From: Taeniopygia guttata
Lineage: Eukaryota; Chordata; Aves; Passeriformes; Estrildidae
Length of the DNA stretch: 64,000 nucleotides
Assembly (NCBI RefSeq): GCF_048771995.1
Contig: NC_133024.1
Span: forward strand, 3,043,001 to 3,107,000
Direction: 5' to 3'
Shown: piece by piece, positions 43,957 through 56,590 of the stretch
Layout: the number at the start of each line of letters is the position of its first letter
Numbering within the stretch: position 1 is the stretch's first letter
Translations under genes and position numbers: made by a program
The notes under the pieces: generated by a model
Database searches by the model: none
What the model saw: only the letters and a program-made list of their open reading frames with translations
Told to the model about the DNA's origin: nothing

Positions 43957-45214
43957 ATCCCACGAGCCCCAAATGTTCTCTGTGGTTCTCCCTCGTTCCC
44001 AGTAGCAGGCAAGGTCTCAGTGGCACAGGGGACATTTCGAGCAGAAACAGGCAAGCCTTTCAACCATTGAGCCATTTAACCTTTCAAGGCTAAAGTTGAG
44101 TGACAGAGCTAATCCACCAGTGAAAATCTGTGTGTTCTCCTTTCTCCCATAAGAGTGACACCCCAGCCACTGCAGAATGATGATGTTAAGTTGCATTATT
44201 TCCACTTCCATAGTGGAACTAGTTAAATTTTTTTAGGCTATACTGTAGATGTTACATTAAATACAGCCACTGCTAATTACTTAGCTTAATTATTATCTGA
44301 TTTATTCACATACATGCAGGCAGAGGATTTCAATTATTTTTAATTATATGGAATGTTCCAAGTGTCTTTTTATTCCATTAAAATCGTTCCAAACTCTGTA
44401 AAACCTGCTAGCGCTTAATTCTTTAAATGACAGTTTTTAATTAATTTGAACTCTAATTAAAATATTTGTAGACTGCAACAACCTAATTCATTTTTAAAAG
44501 GCAAGCTTTTACAACTGCAGCAAATATGCTCTATTTTCCATTGGGATTAAAGATCCAGCCCCTATTTGAAGTGCAAAACCCTCTTCAGCCCTAACAGTGG
44601 AATTACAAGTGACAGCAGGTAATAGAAGTGCTCCATCAGCTTGGGCTGTGTGCTACAAATTACCTCCAAGTAATCCAAGTCCACTGCTCCCAATTGCATG
44701 AAAATCTGGGCACTGGAGACAGGAACAAGTGTTTCAGCAAGTCTTTGGTGGTAAGAGCCTTGGCTTAAATATTTGACTTATCAAATATTTACCTCTTTGT
44801 GCAGCAGTGGATAAAGGGAAAAACCAATGGCCTCCTCTGACAGCCACCCTGCAATAAAATTTGCTAGGTACCCTGCAGAAATTCTAGCTTCACTGGGTAG
44901 CTTCAAAAAGGAAAGGCTTTAAATTTGTAAGCAACAAAAATAAGGCTGTGGTTGTGCTACAGATGTCTCACCACCCACGGCTACTTTTGTCTTTACTGAT
45001 GATTTCTAATGTCATTTGATGAAGGGGAATGGCTCCAATGACAGCCCAACAAGTCAGTAGCTGGCTGCAGGCTGGACTATGAAGCCAACAGAGTTAGGAA
45101 TTGTTTTTGTCATGTTCTGCATCCCAGAGCCCAGGCTTGCTAGCACCTCCATCCTTTCCAAGCCAGAATCATGACATGCCATTTCCACCCCAGGGACCCC
45201 ATTGCTGGAAAGTT
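43957..45214. other. Intergenic DNA, nothing recognised
   Basis: AT-rich sequence with TTAATTA-type stretches around 44220-44480. There is no splice-consistent exon or repeat that I recognise. Confidence 0.55.
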
Positions 45215-45335
45215 GTAGGATGTGATTGAACCAGATTCTACACAATCCCACCTAGGCTCCCTTTCCCACAAAAGGCTGGACCAGATGACCATTCCAGGTC
45301 CCTTCCTACCTGGGCAGTTCTATGATCCTGAGGGG
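45215..45335 (+). mobile_element. CR1 LINE 3'-end fragment
   Basis: The phrase GGACCAGATGACCATTCCAG followed by CCTACCTGGGCAGTTCTATGATCCTG is the characteristic 3' end of avian CR1 elements in sense orientation. The fragment is 5'-truncated, as most CR1 copies are. Confidence 0.75.
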
Positions 45336-47942
45336 CACAGAAAAGAAGAAACTTTTCTGTAGAGCGAAGCGAAGGCTTAAGGAAGACAAAGGACCTGATC
45401 CCACTGTGCATGGATTTTGCTGCTTTCAGTCTGCACTGCTCTAAAGGCATGAAAGTCACCAAGTCCTTGACTGGCATGAACCAAGTTGGATTTTCATCAC
45501 GACACCTTCACACAGCTGCTGGCTGTGAGCTTCCTTCATGTACAAATATAACTAATATATACAGTGATTGCTGGCTTGGTTCCTCATTTGGGTGAGCAAT
45601 GCATATAGCCATAGTAACCAGCTCCTGCCACCTAGTCCTCCTTTTCTATAGGCAATCCATTTATGCATGGCTCTGTGACGAGGAGCTCACATTTCTCCTG
45701 TCTGGAAGAGCAGGAGAAGCAGTTCTGGCTCTGCAGCTCTGCCACACGCTGCAGACATGACAAGGAGTGACCTTGGCTATTGTTCTCTAAGTGGTTTTCC
45801 AACATGTCACACGCATCTGTTACACACTTATCGACCCACTTGAGTCTCTGTAAATGAGCCAATATTCTCTTTCCTAGGCAGGGTTATTAAAAATGCATCA
45901 TCAATGTGCAATAATATCTCCAAACAAATTGCTTAGTCAAGGTATTAATAGTTTTAAAGTATTGGAAAAACATTTTCAACGAGTTCATGGAGTTTCATAG
46001 CAAAATAGGCTTCTAGCTAACATTCACATTAGCATTTCTCCTGCCTAAAGGATATTGAATCTGAGGACATTTAGCTTTTAATGCTTTAAAGATATGAGCA
46101 TGCCAGAGCCTTTAACACAAGATAACAAAATCCAATTTCACTTGTCTCCATCAGCCTTTGTAAGTGTTGCTACTCAAGTGCTGAACTCAAGTCCCAGATC
46201 TGATCTAAGCTTTATCCCTTTCTAAATGGGTAAAAATAAACACAACCTTTCTTGCCCTTTATGGACACAAAAACACTGCAAAGAAGGAAGAACACTTGTA
46301 CTCTAAAGAACTGAGCCAAGCAACAAAGATTACCTCAAAAGGGCACGCAGCAAATACTACTTTAGTTGTTGAGCTCTTTATGGTAAATAGTGATGTTTAT
46401 ATATAAAATAAAAGATTCATATGGCAGTTTAGACTACAGACCTGTAAAAAAAAAAAAATCTCACCTCCTTCCCCAGAAAGCCCTAAAGAGGTTACAGAGA
46501 TCTTTGCATAGAAGAATAATATGCAGACACCTTGAAAAACCCTGAAGCTATTGTATATTTTTAATTGCTACACAGTACTTTACTGAATGAAAGGGAAGCT
46601 GGCCATATGCATGAACTGTGGATAGCAACTATTTTAGACAGCAGTAAAAGAGGTTTGACCTAAATGCCCGAGCCCAGAATTTACCAAAGCCTAGCTGGCA
46701 TCAGTAGCTCATGGAATCCCTGAGCTGTGAGGCATGAGTATTTCTAGCCAACAAAAAATTAGCATTTTCTATCAGTGCTATGAATGGCCATGGTTTAATA
46801 TTTGAGTCCAGCAGACTCAAATCCAAGCACATGTCCTTGCTGCATTTTCCTGGGACTGATGATGTTTAACAAGTCTGGGAGAAACCCAGGAAAATGTTAG
46901 CACAGGACAACAGACAGAGACTAATGCCAGACTTCAGCTACCCAATCTAAAATGGTTATCACACTTCAGTGAATGGAAAATAGTTCCCAAAGATTAGGAC
47001 CATTCCCTCTATCTCTAATTACTTTCAGCCCTAAGTTCTGAGAAATGGAAGAACTCTGGGGAGGTGATAGTGTAGGGGACACTCTAGTTTGTGTAAGACA
47101 AGCCCCATGCTTCCTTGGCTGTGGGGCAACCCCCACTCTTGCATCCATCTATCCATGGATGTAGTGCAATAGTTTTTTAAATTACACATATCACACACAG
47201 TGGTAAAATTCTTACAGGTTTAAACACTAGGACTTTACTTTTAAATACTTTCCCTCTTAGAATTATTTACATAAAACCTCAGCTTTATCTCAGCAGGATA
47301 ATAACGGGGACTTAACAAGTCTTACCTTCCAACAAACAGCGAAGTTATCACCTGGAGAGCTGCAGCTCAGGACTTGCACTTGCTTGGGCTCAGCCAAAAG
47401 GCTTTTCACTCTCTAGCAATGGTCACTTGTAATCCTCCTTTGTAAGCAGAGTTGGTAAACTAATAAAATCCTGACTGTAGCTTAGGCCTAGCTTCTATCT
47501 TTTCTTCTCACCAACCTATGAATAAAGATAACAGCATCATCAGGCCTTGAGTAGTTAGACATATAATAAACAAGGTTTGGGAGCAGGAGGGGAAGAGGGA
47601 AGGAAAAAATGTCATTTGAGTACTCCACGCTTCAGAAATAGAACACAAATTGGAGGCTGTGTGGCCTCGCACCAGCACCTGCGTGCATAAACGCTCTGCT
47701 TCCAGTGCTGGGATTAGATGCTATTTTCCCCCAGGGGCTCTGCCTCATTCTGCATATGAGACAGGTCTGTGTGGGGAGGAAGGCAGAGTCAGGTGGCCAA
47801 GGAGACTCTGCTGCCTGCTTGTCTCTTTCCACTCTGTTGCAGAAACTGCCTTCCCTATGAGTCAGAAGTGGGAAAAGAAGATTTTAAGATTCAAGTAATT
47901 GCTTGCTGCATTAGTATTAGGAGGCTTCACTACAAAGTACCT
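45336..47942. other. Intergenic DNA, nothing recognised
   Basis: AT-rich sequence with only short unrelated ORFs. I see no repeat family, exon or regulatory cluster that can be supported. Confidence 0.55.
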
Positions 47943-48332
47943 GTGTGTGGCAAGCACATTTCTCTCCTTCTCAAGATTCTTCATAGAGGTGCACAGGGAG
48001 AAATGAAAGAGAAAACAATTTCTATTTCTGCTCCTTGTTTTTCCCATGTGGACTGTGTTTGGAGAATTGTTTCCCTGGAGTGAGTGCTTGATTGGATTCT
48101 GGTGAGGATTGTTTGAGCCTGATGGCCAATCCAACCCACCTGGGGCTGGGCTCTCAGAGAGGGTAACCAGTTGTATTAGAGTCAGAGAAAGCAGTATGTA
48201 GTTTCAGTATCCTCCTTTTTATATAGTATATTAATGTATTTTAGCATAGTTATAATGAAGAAATCATTCAGCCTTCTGAATTGAGTCAGACATGGTCATT
48301 TCTTCCCATTGGGCTCACCTGCATTTTCAATA
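47943..48332 (+). mobile_element. Solo LTR, copy B2 (same family as 38679-39059)
   Basis: This copy is about 390 bp and aligns along the whole length of copy B1. It has a small insertion near 47970-47990. Its polyadenylation hexamer has decayed from AATAAA to AATGAA. Flanks GTACCT (47937-47942) and GTCCCT (48333-48338) look like an eroded target duplication. Confidence 0.75.
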
Positions 48333-50810
48333 GTCCCTTTTGTGCCCCGCAGCCCATTTTCCAAGCTTGGCCAGAGCCTGCTCTGCCACACTAAAGGTCT
48401 GTGGGAGGTGAACCCACAGACCCTTCCTCACAGCCAGGTGCCCTACCCCAACACCTTCTTTTTTGTTTCTTTGTCTCTTATGTATGGAAAGTACAAAAGG
48501 ATACCTAAAGGAGAAAGCTGTACCCTAAAAGTTTCATTATGTTCTGTTCCCTTTTTAGGGGTTTCTCCACAAACCTTCTGCTCAGGAGGAAGACACTGGT
48601 AGGGCAGTGCAGCATGCAGTGATGCTCTTACACATTTTTCCTGGAAAGATGGTACAGTGGGGCAAAGACCACAAAAGTTTTAATAGTTAAGCACCAAGAC
48701 TTTGCATATTTCCATTCCAATTTGCATATTTACATATTTTGCTGCAACGTTTCTCCAACACCCAACACAGCCCAAAAATATTGGGTGAGGAAGACAGATT
48801 ATATGCTGTGAGCAACATATAATAATATAAGGGATCCCAGAACTCCTGAGTTCCCATTTTTAGACGAAAAGCTAATGGCCATAAAAAATCCCAACCCAAA
48901 CTGAACTCCACCTTCTGCACTCAAACTTGCACTGCAAGATCAGTTAAAAAGTCATAAGAGGAAACACAGAGAGGATCAACTGTAATGCTGAGCATGAAAC
49001 ACATACATGGACTGAGCTGGCTCTTAGTAATTCCTGCACTTTACAGGAATTATTCACAGCAAGACAAAAATCCCAGCAGCTCTGCAGCCAAGGCAATCTC
49101 AGGTTTGAGCAGCGAGTCAGAAAGGACACGAGGTTGTTCCTTAGGAAAGGTTTAATATACTGCAACCATGAGAACCTCAAGCACAGCAGATTCAAACAGA
49201 AAATGGGGATAAAAATGAGACCCACACTATCTTGTTACATCTGCTCTGACGTGATGCCCTCTAGGATACAGTGGAGAACAACCCAGACTGCCACTCAGGA
49301 GGTGGGGAAGCACCTGGCCCTTGTCACCAGGCATGGTCTGGGACTCCCAGAATATTTACATCAACAGCTATACAGCTTTATTTACCCCTCATTTATTTAT
49401 ACAGCCTATTTACCCCTCATTTCTCTGTACTCCTAGGGAAGAATCCAATTTAGATTGGACTAGGGTAGAGAGAAAAGGATGTGTCACTGGGGACACAAAG
49501 CTAGCAGACTGTTCCCAATTTCAGCGCTCTGCAGCAGGGAAATTGGTGAGGGAGATGGAAAGGAAGCATGCTTCAGTGAACAAATCTGAAGATTTAAAAA
49601 GTTACCAGATGGGAATGCATGGAGGAGTTTATTTATATATAAACCAACTTTGCAAGGTTGAAAGCATTTTTTGAGAAATAAGTACCAGCCTAAAAATACC
49701 TCATCTTTGGCTGCTAACAATAAACTCTAAGAAAAAGGACCAGAGAACCTCTTCTTACATCTTCACAAGAATGTGGAAATGAACCTATAAAGCTGGGTGT
49801 CACAATTTCAGTGGAGTCTGTCCCATTTTTGGCCTCCACTTATTCCAGAAAAGTGGATAATTCTAGGCACGTCCCTCAGGAAAACTGTAAACATAAAGAG
49901 AGAGCTGGCATAAATCCTGACCAGCAGCTATCACTTTCAGCACTGCTGAATCTGTAGGATATGTGGTTTCTAGATTTCTTTATTCAGAATTTTGTGTTTT
50001 GTTTACACCATCACTAAATAAATCCTACTGGTCACCGTGAGCACTAAGTACTTCCTGAAAAATCTGTCCAAGATCAGAGCAGCTGTTCATTAGATTCCTG
50101 CTTTAAACAGGGCTTTTTACCAGCCCTTAACATTTATACTTTATAAATGCTAATCATTTATACTTTATCACTTTTTACTTCCTAGAGCAAGGCCATGCCT
50201 TCAGTTTGTAAAGCTCCAAATTCCTACTGTTAGTGCAGGATATTAATTTAATCCTGAAGTTAAGAAAATTCCTGCTGAAGTTTCATAAGGTTGGGTGGAA
50301 TAGGTTTTTTGTCTACATGAAGTTGCATGTGCCAGCACAAATACCACAGCAGATATTTTGGCCACACTATTACCACTACTAGTAAAAAGCTCTGCCTTGT
50401 TTCTAACAGAGATAAGTGTGGGGTGAGGGGGACAATGACAGGAATTGGTTGAGGTAAAGTTTTCCATTCCATCTTCTATATAGGGGAGGATGATCAATTG
50501 GACTTAATTCAAAAGTAAGAGTACCATTCCACAGAGTATTTTATCCTAGGGGTGGGAAGGACTCCACTAATAGATCCAAACAGCGCAAAAGGAAAGCTTC
50601 CTAATTTCAATAAAAGAGATTTCACCAGGGAAAAGCAAATGGCAGGCACTGTCAGTTGGAATCAGTGGTGAAAGAGAGGTGAAGAGATGGAGAAGAAGGA
50701 GAAAAGCTAAAATAAACCACTAGCAGGGAAATACAAAAAGATCAAAGGATGCACAATCGAGACTAAAGAGGAGTGCTAAAATGAAGACAACACACAACAG
50801 GTGATGACTT
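48333..50810. other. Intergenic DNA downstream of CIP2A, nothing recognised
   Basis: AT-rich sequence without recognised exons or repeats. A short internal repetition of TTTACCCCTCATTT occurs near 49379-49422. The right end approaches the inferred CIP2A polyadenylation site. Confidence 0.55.
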
Positions 50811-50832
50811 GAAGAGCATCAACTCCAAACCC

Positions 50833-50838
50833 TTTATT
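50833..50838 (-). terminator. CIP2A distal polyadenylation signal
   Basis: AATAAA on the minus strand with a GT-rich downstream element 25-45 nt further on. It is the strongest candidate for the main 3' end of CIP2A. Confidence 0.6.
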
Positions 50839-51556
50839 GTGTTATCATTCCCAGTAAGGACACCAAAAGTGAAACAGAGAGCAGAGAAAACACATAGTAC
50901 AGAAAAATAAATACACATGTAAGGGTATTTTTAGGCATGAATGAAATAACATACAAAGCCATACAGAACCACATGTTAAATGGGAAATTTTCTCCAGATT
51001 ATGTGGAATAAAAGGCAGCTACTTTCAGATAAGAAGCACCGGAGTGCCCAATACTGAGATGTGACAGTGCTCAGAACTAAGACAGCACAAAAGTCTCTGC
51101 TTGTAGAACATGCAATTGACGCCTGACATAGATAATTAAAAATCGACTATTGCAGAATTATTTTTTGTGCTGGTGCCAGCTTCTCCCTGCACTAAATAAG
51201 AGAGCCTGTGGGGAAAGGAAAAAAAGTCCAATAGTGCAGTGGATAATGCACTTAACATGAATATGAAAACAACACTACCTGGGAACTTTATTACAGAACT
51301 ATTTTGATTACAGAACTATTTTGATTACAGAACTGGTAATATCACAATGCCTAGAAGCAAAACCTTTTACACAGGTATTTCTTTGCATTAATTAAGTACA
51401 AAAATCTCCAGTTTTTTTTACAGTATTGAGAGACATATGTTTTGAACAAAAACAGACATCAACTTATTTGTTAGTTCCATTAGCCACTATGCATTACCAT
51501 TTGGAAAAACACTGCCACAAAAGAACACAGAAATGCTGTCAAAATGTCTAGATGCA

Positions 51557-51562
51557 TTTATT
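51557..51562 (-). terminator. CIP2A alternative polyadenylation signal
   Basis: AATAAA on the minus strand, followed by the T/GT-rich stretch TCTGTGTTCTTTTGTGGC about 25-45 nt downstream. It could give a 3' UTR of about 0.65 kb. Confidence 0.45.
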
Positions 51563-52217
51563 TTCTATGCAACCCAGAGTTCAGCTACACTTGGCTTAGA
51601 ATAGCATATTGAAACAGTACATTTTTCTGGTGGGGGGAAACAAAATCAATATTTATATACTCTGGTTCTGTCACATAAATGCTAAAGATTAATTTATCAT
51701 TTTCTGAAGACAGGTACCTTATTGCCACCTTACTCTGGTGAGCAGCTTGACATATTCCCCCTCCCATTCCACCATTTGACAAAGTCAAACTGGCATTTAT
51801 CAATTTAGTTATTAACATGCTTGGCATTTCCTACCAGGATTTGTTTACTCGAGCACTTTCTGGTAGAAAAGGAGGAAAAAAAAAACAAGTAACAAAACCC
51901 CTCCCAAAATTTACTTACCCCTTCCCCATGACCAAGACATTTAAAGGGAAAGCACCCATGTCTGCAAATTTACTTTGACACTAAAAGTGTTTAACCCATT
52001 ACACTGACAGTTTCTTTCCCAACTGAGTTTGCAGAACTCCAACTAAACCCCTTAATTCAGCAGCTCTGATAACATTTTATTTTGTTGCTGACCTTTCGAA
52101 GCAATAATTGCAATATGCAAAAAGGCAACCAAACTGCCTGTGCTGTGTACAAAGCTGGCAGTCACCCCTATAATTTAGCTCACTTAACAGAACACATCAA
52201 GCACAGCAAACAGAGCC

Positions 52218-52388
52218 CTACAAACTGAGGTTCACTGTTTCTGCACTTTGCTTGCCATCACTTAGTTTGTGAATTGCTGCAATCACGCTGGTATGTATGT
52301 CCAGTTTTTCCTTCTGCAGATTTATGAGCGCTTCTTTTTCTGCCAAGCAGCCTTCCAACTCGGATTTTTGAACTTCCAGAGAAGATGC
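52218..52388 (-). CDS. CIP2A: CIP2A last coding exon (56 codons plus stop)
   Basis: CIP2A inhibits the PP2A phosphatase (B56-containing forms), stabilises MYC and partners TOPBP1 in mitosis. This exon starts ASSLEVQKSELEGCLAEKEA and ends ETVNLSL with stop TAG at 52218-52220. The same ASSLEVQK start and ETVNLS ending occur in human CIP2A as I recall it. The acceptor is TTTCTGCAG, phase 0. It encodes the C-terminal end of the coiled-coil tail. Confidence 0.93.
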   Translation of the reverse strand, partial: ASSLEVQKSELEGCLAEKEALINLQKEKLDIHTSVIAAIHKLSDGKQSAETVNLSL

Positions 52389-53088
52389 CTGCAGAAACAA
52401 AAAAAATGTTATAGTTTCCTCTATTACCAACTGAAAACCATGTAATACAGTGAAAGCTGAGGGGCCTGGTGGTGAACTTAAGCAAGTAATTAAAAAGCAG
52501 TTTTAAAATGATGAGCTTGTTTCAGAAATCTTCCTCAGCTGTACAGTTGGTACACACGGGTGCTTATGCTTACAGCTACTGCCACACTGCAAAATGTTGG
52601 ATACCATGGGAAAGCACCAACCCCTTTGTTATCATTGTGCTACCGTCTACATTTCACTTCAAGCACCACAACAGTAAATATTTACTGAGAACAAAAGGAA
52701 TATTTGCTATATACTGAATGATATTGCCTGAAGAGATGAAGCTTTTGCTTCCAGGAAATGGAAATACAGTAAGTGTGCTTGTCAGACTGCAAACTTTGCA
52801 TTTGCTGATCAGTTGGCATGAAAAATGAATCTCTGCTTTGTGATTTTAGAGGGAGTCTTAATTGCAGTCAAGGACATGTAGGCTGCACTGAAGCTTCGGG
52901 GGCTTAGTTTTCTGGGTTTTGTTTTTGTTTTTTTTTTTTTTTTTTTGTTAACATTATCCTGTTAACTTGGCATAGCCAAAGTGATCTCTCTTTTGAAAGA
53001 AGATACTTTTTCTTGGAAATAAAAATAGGTTTTTTTGTTAGAATTTCAATGATCAAAAGAACCCAGGAACATTTTGGTGTACCTTACA

Positions 53089-53108
53089 TAAGGTACATAT
53101 GTACCTTA
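53089..53108. repeat. 20-bp perfect palindrome
   Basis: TAAGGTACATATGTACCTTA is self-complementary over all 20 bases. Its left half also pairs with GTACCTTA at 53079-53086, so two alternative hairpins are possible. It lies in the last CIP2A intron. Confidence 0.85.
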
Positions 53109-53468
53109 ATTCAACGTGAGAAAAGGAAGGAAAGCAAGCTGACCTACATTTTCAGTAGTCAAAACTACTGAAGAGGAATTTGTTACATTCTGTATTTTAA
53201 CATTATGCCACAGGTTTGGTGGGTTTTTTCCCTTCCCAACATTATGTACTCACACACCATGCCTCACAGAGTCTCATTAGAACTTGATTCTGACTTAAAA
53301 CTCAAGAGGTACACAATTAAAGTTGAAAGAATTTGTTCTTGTCCACTACTATATCAGCTACTCTAGGGTTTTTAAATATTTAAACACCAAAATACTGATT
53401 TACCTCTATCAATTAAACAGATACCTAAAACTCCAGTCTCAGGAATGCAGGATCAGGTAATTCCTTAC

Positions 53469-53608
53469 CTTGACACTCAGTTCTTCCCTTGCTTGCTGTG
53501 TTTCACTTAATTCCTTTCTAAGAATATCGATAGTTTGTTCCATATCTATTTTTTCTTTCTGCTGAGCTTTTATTTTTTCTTCCAGAACATTTATATTCTG
53601 CTGCAAGG
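53469..53608 (-). CDS. CIP2A: CIP2A coiled-coil exon (140 nt)
   Basis: The minus strand encodes [19 protein letters not shown] and [17 protein letters not shown] coiled coil; the window reads [17 protein letters not shown]. The acceptor TTCTTAAG is entered in phase 1 and the exon leaves in phase 0 with GTAAGG. The [10 protein letters not shown] core is shared with human CIP2A. Confidence 0.92.
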
Positions 53609-54090
53609 CTTAAGAAAATTAACAAAAAAAGATCAGATGCCAAACTTAGAAAACAGATACTGCATTGGCCTGGGAAACAAGGGGCTTTTTTTATTAATTT
53701 TTTTAAAGACTCAACATGGCTGCTAATTGAATTACTGAGCAGTGCCACCTACTGCTAAATTTTAGTGGTTGCTTCCAGTTATTTGCAGAGTTAAATTAAG
53801 CTCTTCTAATTTGCATTTCATACATAAAATAGTTCTAATGGACATGTTGCAAGAAGATCCTGAAGGAACACAATATGCAGAAAAGTCTGTCAAGTCTGGG
53901 AAATGAACTTCATGCTTACTTTCTAAAAGATTAAAATTTGTTTTTGTTTCATTCAACTATTAAATTATGTATCGGTGCCCAAGTTTTAAGGTTTACAAGT
54001 TGCTCAGTAAGTTATAGCAGCCCATAATAACAACATCTAGTTAATACAGTTAGTTCTCTAGCTTCAGTGACCTTTAGGTAGGTAACTTAC

Positions 54091-54173
54091 TTGCTATTGT
54101 GCCATCTCTCTCCTGTAGCTGTTGCTGTAATTCATTTCTGTGATGTTCACTTTCTACTAACTGTGCAGCATTC
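54091..54173 (-). CDS. CIP2A: CIP2A coiled-coil exon (83 nt)
   Basis: This exon encodes NAAQLVESEHHRNELQQQLQ and ERDGTIA. It enters in phase 2 and leaves in phase 1. The acceptor is CTTTTAG and the donor GTAAGT. It joins in frame directly to the exon at 57957-58153, bypassing the dead exon between them. Confidence 0.9.
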
Positions 54174-55978
54174 CTAAAAGTGCAGAGAAATAAATTGTAA
54201 TGATTAAAATGAGATATGCCACCATTTCCCTGCCCTAAGAAGCTAAAATGTTTTTTGTATTATTTCCTACTGCTGTCAAGCACTTCAAATCATCAAACCT
54301 ATGAGTGTGCATGTTGTGAGCAGAGATAGATCTTATTTCTTTCCTGCCACCATGACCCAGTCACTGGCCTTCTCTGATCATGGTAGGAACTACTGAAAAG
54401 GCTGGTACCTGGAGCACAAAGACCAAAAACAGCCACCAATAATTCAAAATACTGTGTCAGAACTAAAATTGCCATTCAATACAAGTAAAAATTCCCTATT
54501 GCCATTAGTGATTAAGGATGCTGGGGTTTTAGCTCTTATTATGCTCCTGAAAAGACAATGCAATTAGTAAAACCTGCTTCAGGTATTATCCTAGACATAA
54601 AAGAAACATTCTGAACATCTCCTGGATTGTCACACAGCACTCAAAAGTGACCATACCATAAGACAGTGACAAAGCTTTTGTACAGACCTGCCTCAGTTCT
54701 CACTAGTTTGGGTAATCCTCAGTTTCCACTCTCATTTAATACAGAGGTACTGGCATCGACCAGCAGCACAGCTCTAATATGAGCACTCAACACTCTCTGA
54801 AGCTAATCATACTTTTTCCATTACCAGACAGAATAATTTCTGAGGCATATTCTACTTGCCACTTGCCTTGATTAGATGGCATCTGCTGTCACTTTTGTTT
54901 ACTTGCTTATCCACTTCCTATCTACAAGTTTCTAAGCTGCACCCTCCAGCAAGAGGGAGGGACGTGTATTTCCAGTGTCTCCATTTCTGTGGACAGTGGC
55001 AGTTCAAGAGTATCTATATAATAAACTGCTCCTCCAGACTGGCATTAACAAGGGTCAGCTTTCATCAGAATATCTCCCCAATTACCCTGAGCTGCATATT
55101 GCACCATTTAATGTAAGGAGCCAAATTTATTCAGTAGCAAACTAACGTATCAGAATGGAAATTTTCCCTCTGAATCAGAACTCAAGGCAGTTTGAGTTTG
55201 CTCTGACTACTGACAAGTCAAGAGCCTGGAAAGGTGAAGTGAACTTTCCAAGTAAAACCAAGAACAGCATTTTAAATCTCAGCTGAATACAAGGCCTGTC
55301 TAGGAATATATTTTAAAGACATCTTCTGAAAAGTTACGTATTGAATAAAATCTGTGAAAGAAGAGTCTATATTCCCTTAGTTACATTGGTAAAAGGTATA
55401 CCAGACCTCTATTTTAAGGTATCAAAAATGACAAATTACTCTTCAAGAAGCCATAGATAATGCTAGTTTTATAATTGAAAAAGATGTTTTATACCACAGG
55501 CAGAATATCACCCATCATGACTTCTAATATAACTTTCAAATGTGTTCATTGAGTAGGGTTGGTTGTTTTGGGTTTTTTTTCTCCAACTTGACAACATTAA
55601 GAGAAAACATGCCAGCTAAAAGAAAATACACAGAAATTTTTGCGTGATAAAAGCATTTAAGAATTCAACAACAACCCAAATAACACCTCCATACTCTCCC
55701 AAGTGCACCTAAGAATTAGGTCATCATCTTTCTCTTCCTACTATTGCTGAAGTCTGTTGATATTCCCTCACCACCTCCAACCAAATAAGGAAAAAAAAAA
55801 AAATAAACCACCAAAGTCAGTACTACAGATTCTCATCAAACATAAATGTATAAACCAACTCTGAAGCATCTCTGGCTAACTTCACTTCTCAGATGTTACA
55901 GCACAGTTGAAAAACTGAGCCTGAAGTGTTGTTTAGTTTTATTGTTTGACTTGCTTTAAAAAGACTGAACTGATCTAC

Positions 55979-56086
55979 CATTCTGCTGCTTGAGTGATTA
56001 ATTTATTTCATCGTTGCTTCCACTTGTTTATTTAGTAAATTGCAGTAATCTGTAGATCTTTATATTGTCTTTCAGTTGTTCCATAC
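55979..56086 (-). pseudogene. CIP2A: Dead CIP2A coiled-coil exon (frameshifted, stops)
   Basis: From a surviving acceptor AG at 56087-56088 the minus strand reads YGTTERQYKDLQIT in the expected phase 2, matching the human CIP2A segment containing TEKKNKDLQIT. After ATT ACT the frame is lost by an apparent 1-nt deletion, and a TAA stop falls at 56032-56034. In the shifted frame the match continues as LLNKQVEATMK (human LNKQIETVKK). A second stop and a further 1-nt loss follow, then SLKQQN (human SLKEQN). The length is 108 nt against an expected 114. Neighbouring exons join in phase without it, so skipping restores a full frame. Confidence 0.85.
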
Positions 56087-56300
56087 CTCCAAATGAAATG
56101 TAATTGCTTTTGAAGAGAGCTTTCACTTTAATAGTTTGCCAAATAAAAATATTTGATATGATCTGTGCAATCATCCCACTCAAGGGACAAGCAAGGTATT
56201 TTTTTGGAAGGGGGAGTGTTCAGCTGAGTGTTCTTTGGTGACAGCTGGCTGTTAGTGTGTTAGATTTTTTGGAACTGTATTTTTTTAAATGAACATACTT

Positions 56301-56590
56301 AGAATCATAGAATCATTTAGGTTGGAAAAGACCCTTTAGATCATTGAGTCAAACCATTAATGCAGCACCACTAAACCATGTCCCTAAAGGCCCCATCTAC
56401 ACATATTTCAGATATCCCAGGGATGGTGACCCAGCCACTTCCCTGGGCAGTCTGTCCAAATGCTTGACTGGGAAGAAGAAAACAGACAAACAAACAAACA
56501 AACCAGCCAAGTTTCAGAGGATCCCTTACATATTCTGAATGATCAGGAAACAACCTCCCTCCAGCAGAAAACTTAAGAACTGACAAAACC
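56301..56590 (-). mobile_element. CR1 LINE 3'-end fragment, sense to CIP2A
   Basis: The plus strand starts AGAATCATAGAATCATTTAG followed by GTTGGAAAAGACCCTTTAGA, the reverse complement of the avian CR1 3' terminus. It continues with CCAGGGATGGTGACCCAGCC and CCTGGGCAGTCTGTCCAA. The element is therefore on the minus strand. An (AAAC)-like run at 56487-56501 interrupts it. Confidence 0.85.

Larger units (their letters stand above)
50815..52217 (-). other. CIP2A: CIP2A 3' UTR (inferred)
   Basis: Downstream of the CIP2A stop codon the minus strand runs about 1.4 kb without a splice signal that I can support, to an AATAAA at 50833-50838. This is followed within 40 nt by a GT-rich stretch (TGTTGTGTGTTGTC), good evidence for a cleavage site near 50,815. 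Two more AATAAA hexamers (51557-51562 and 52076-52081) may give shorter forms. It includes two tandem copies of a 17-bp unit at 51291-51324. Confidence 0.6.
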
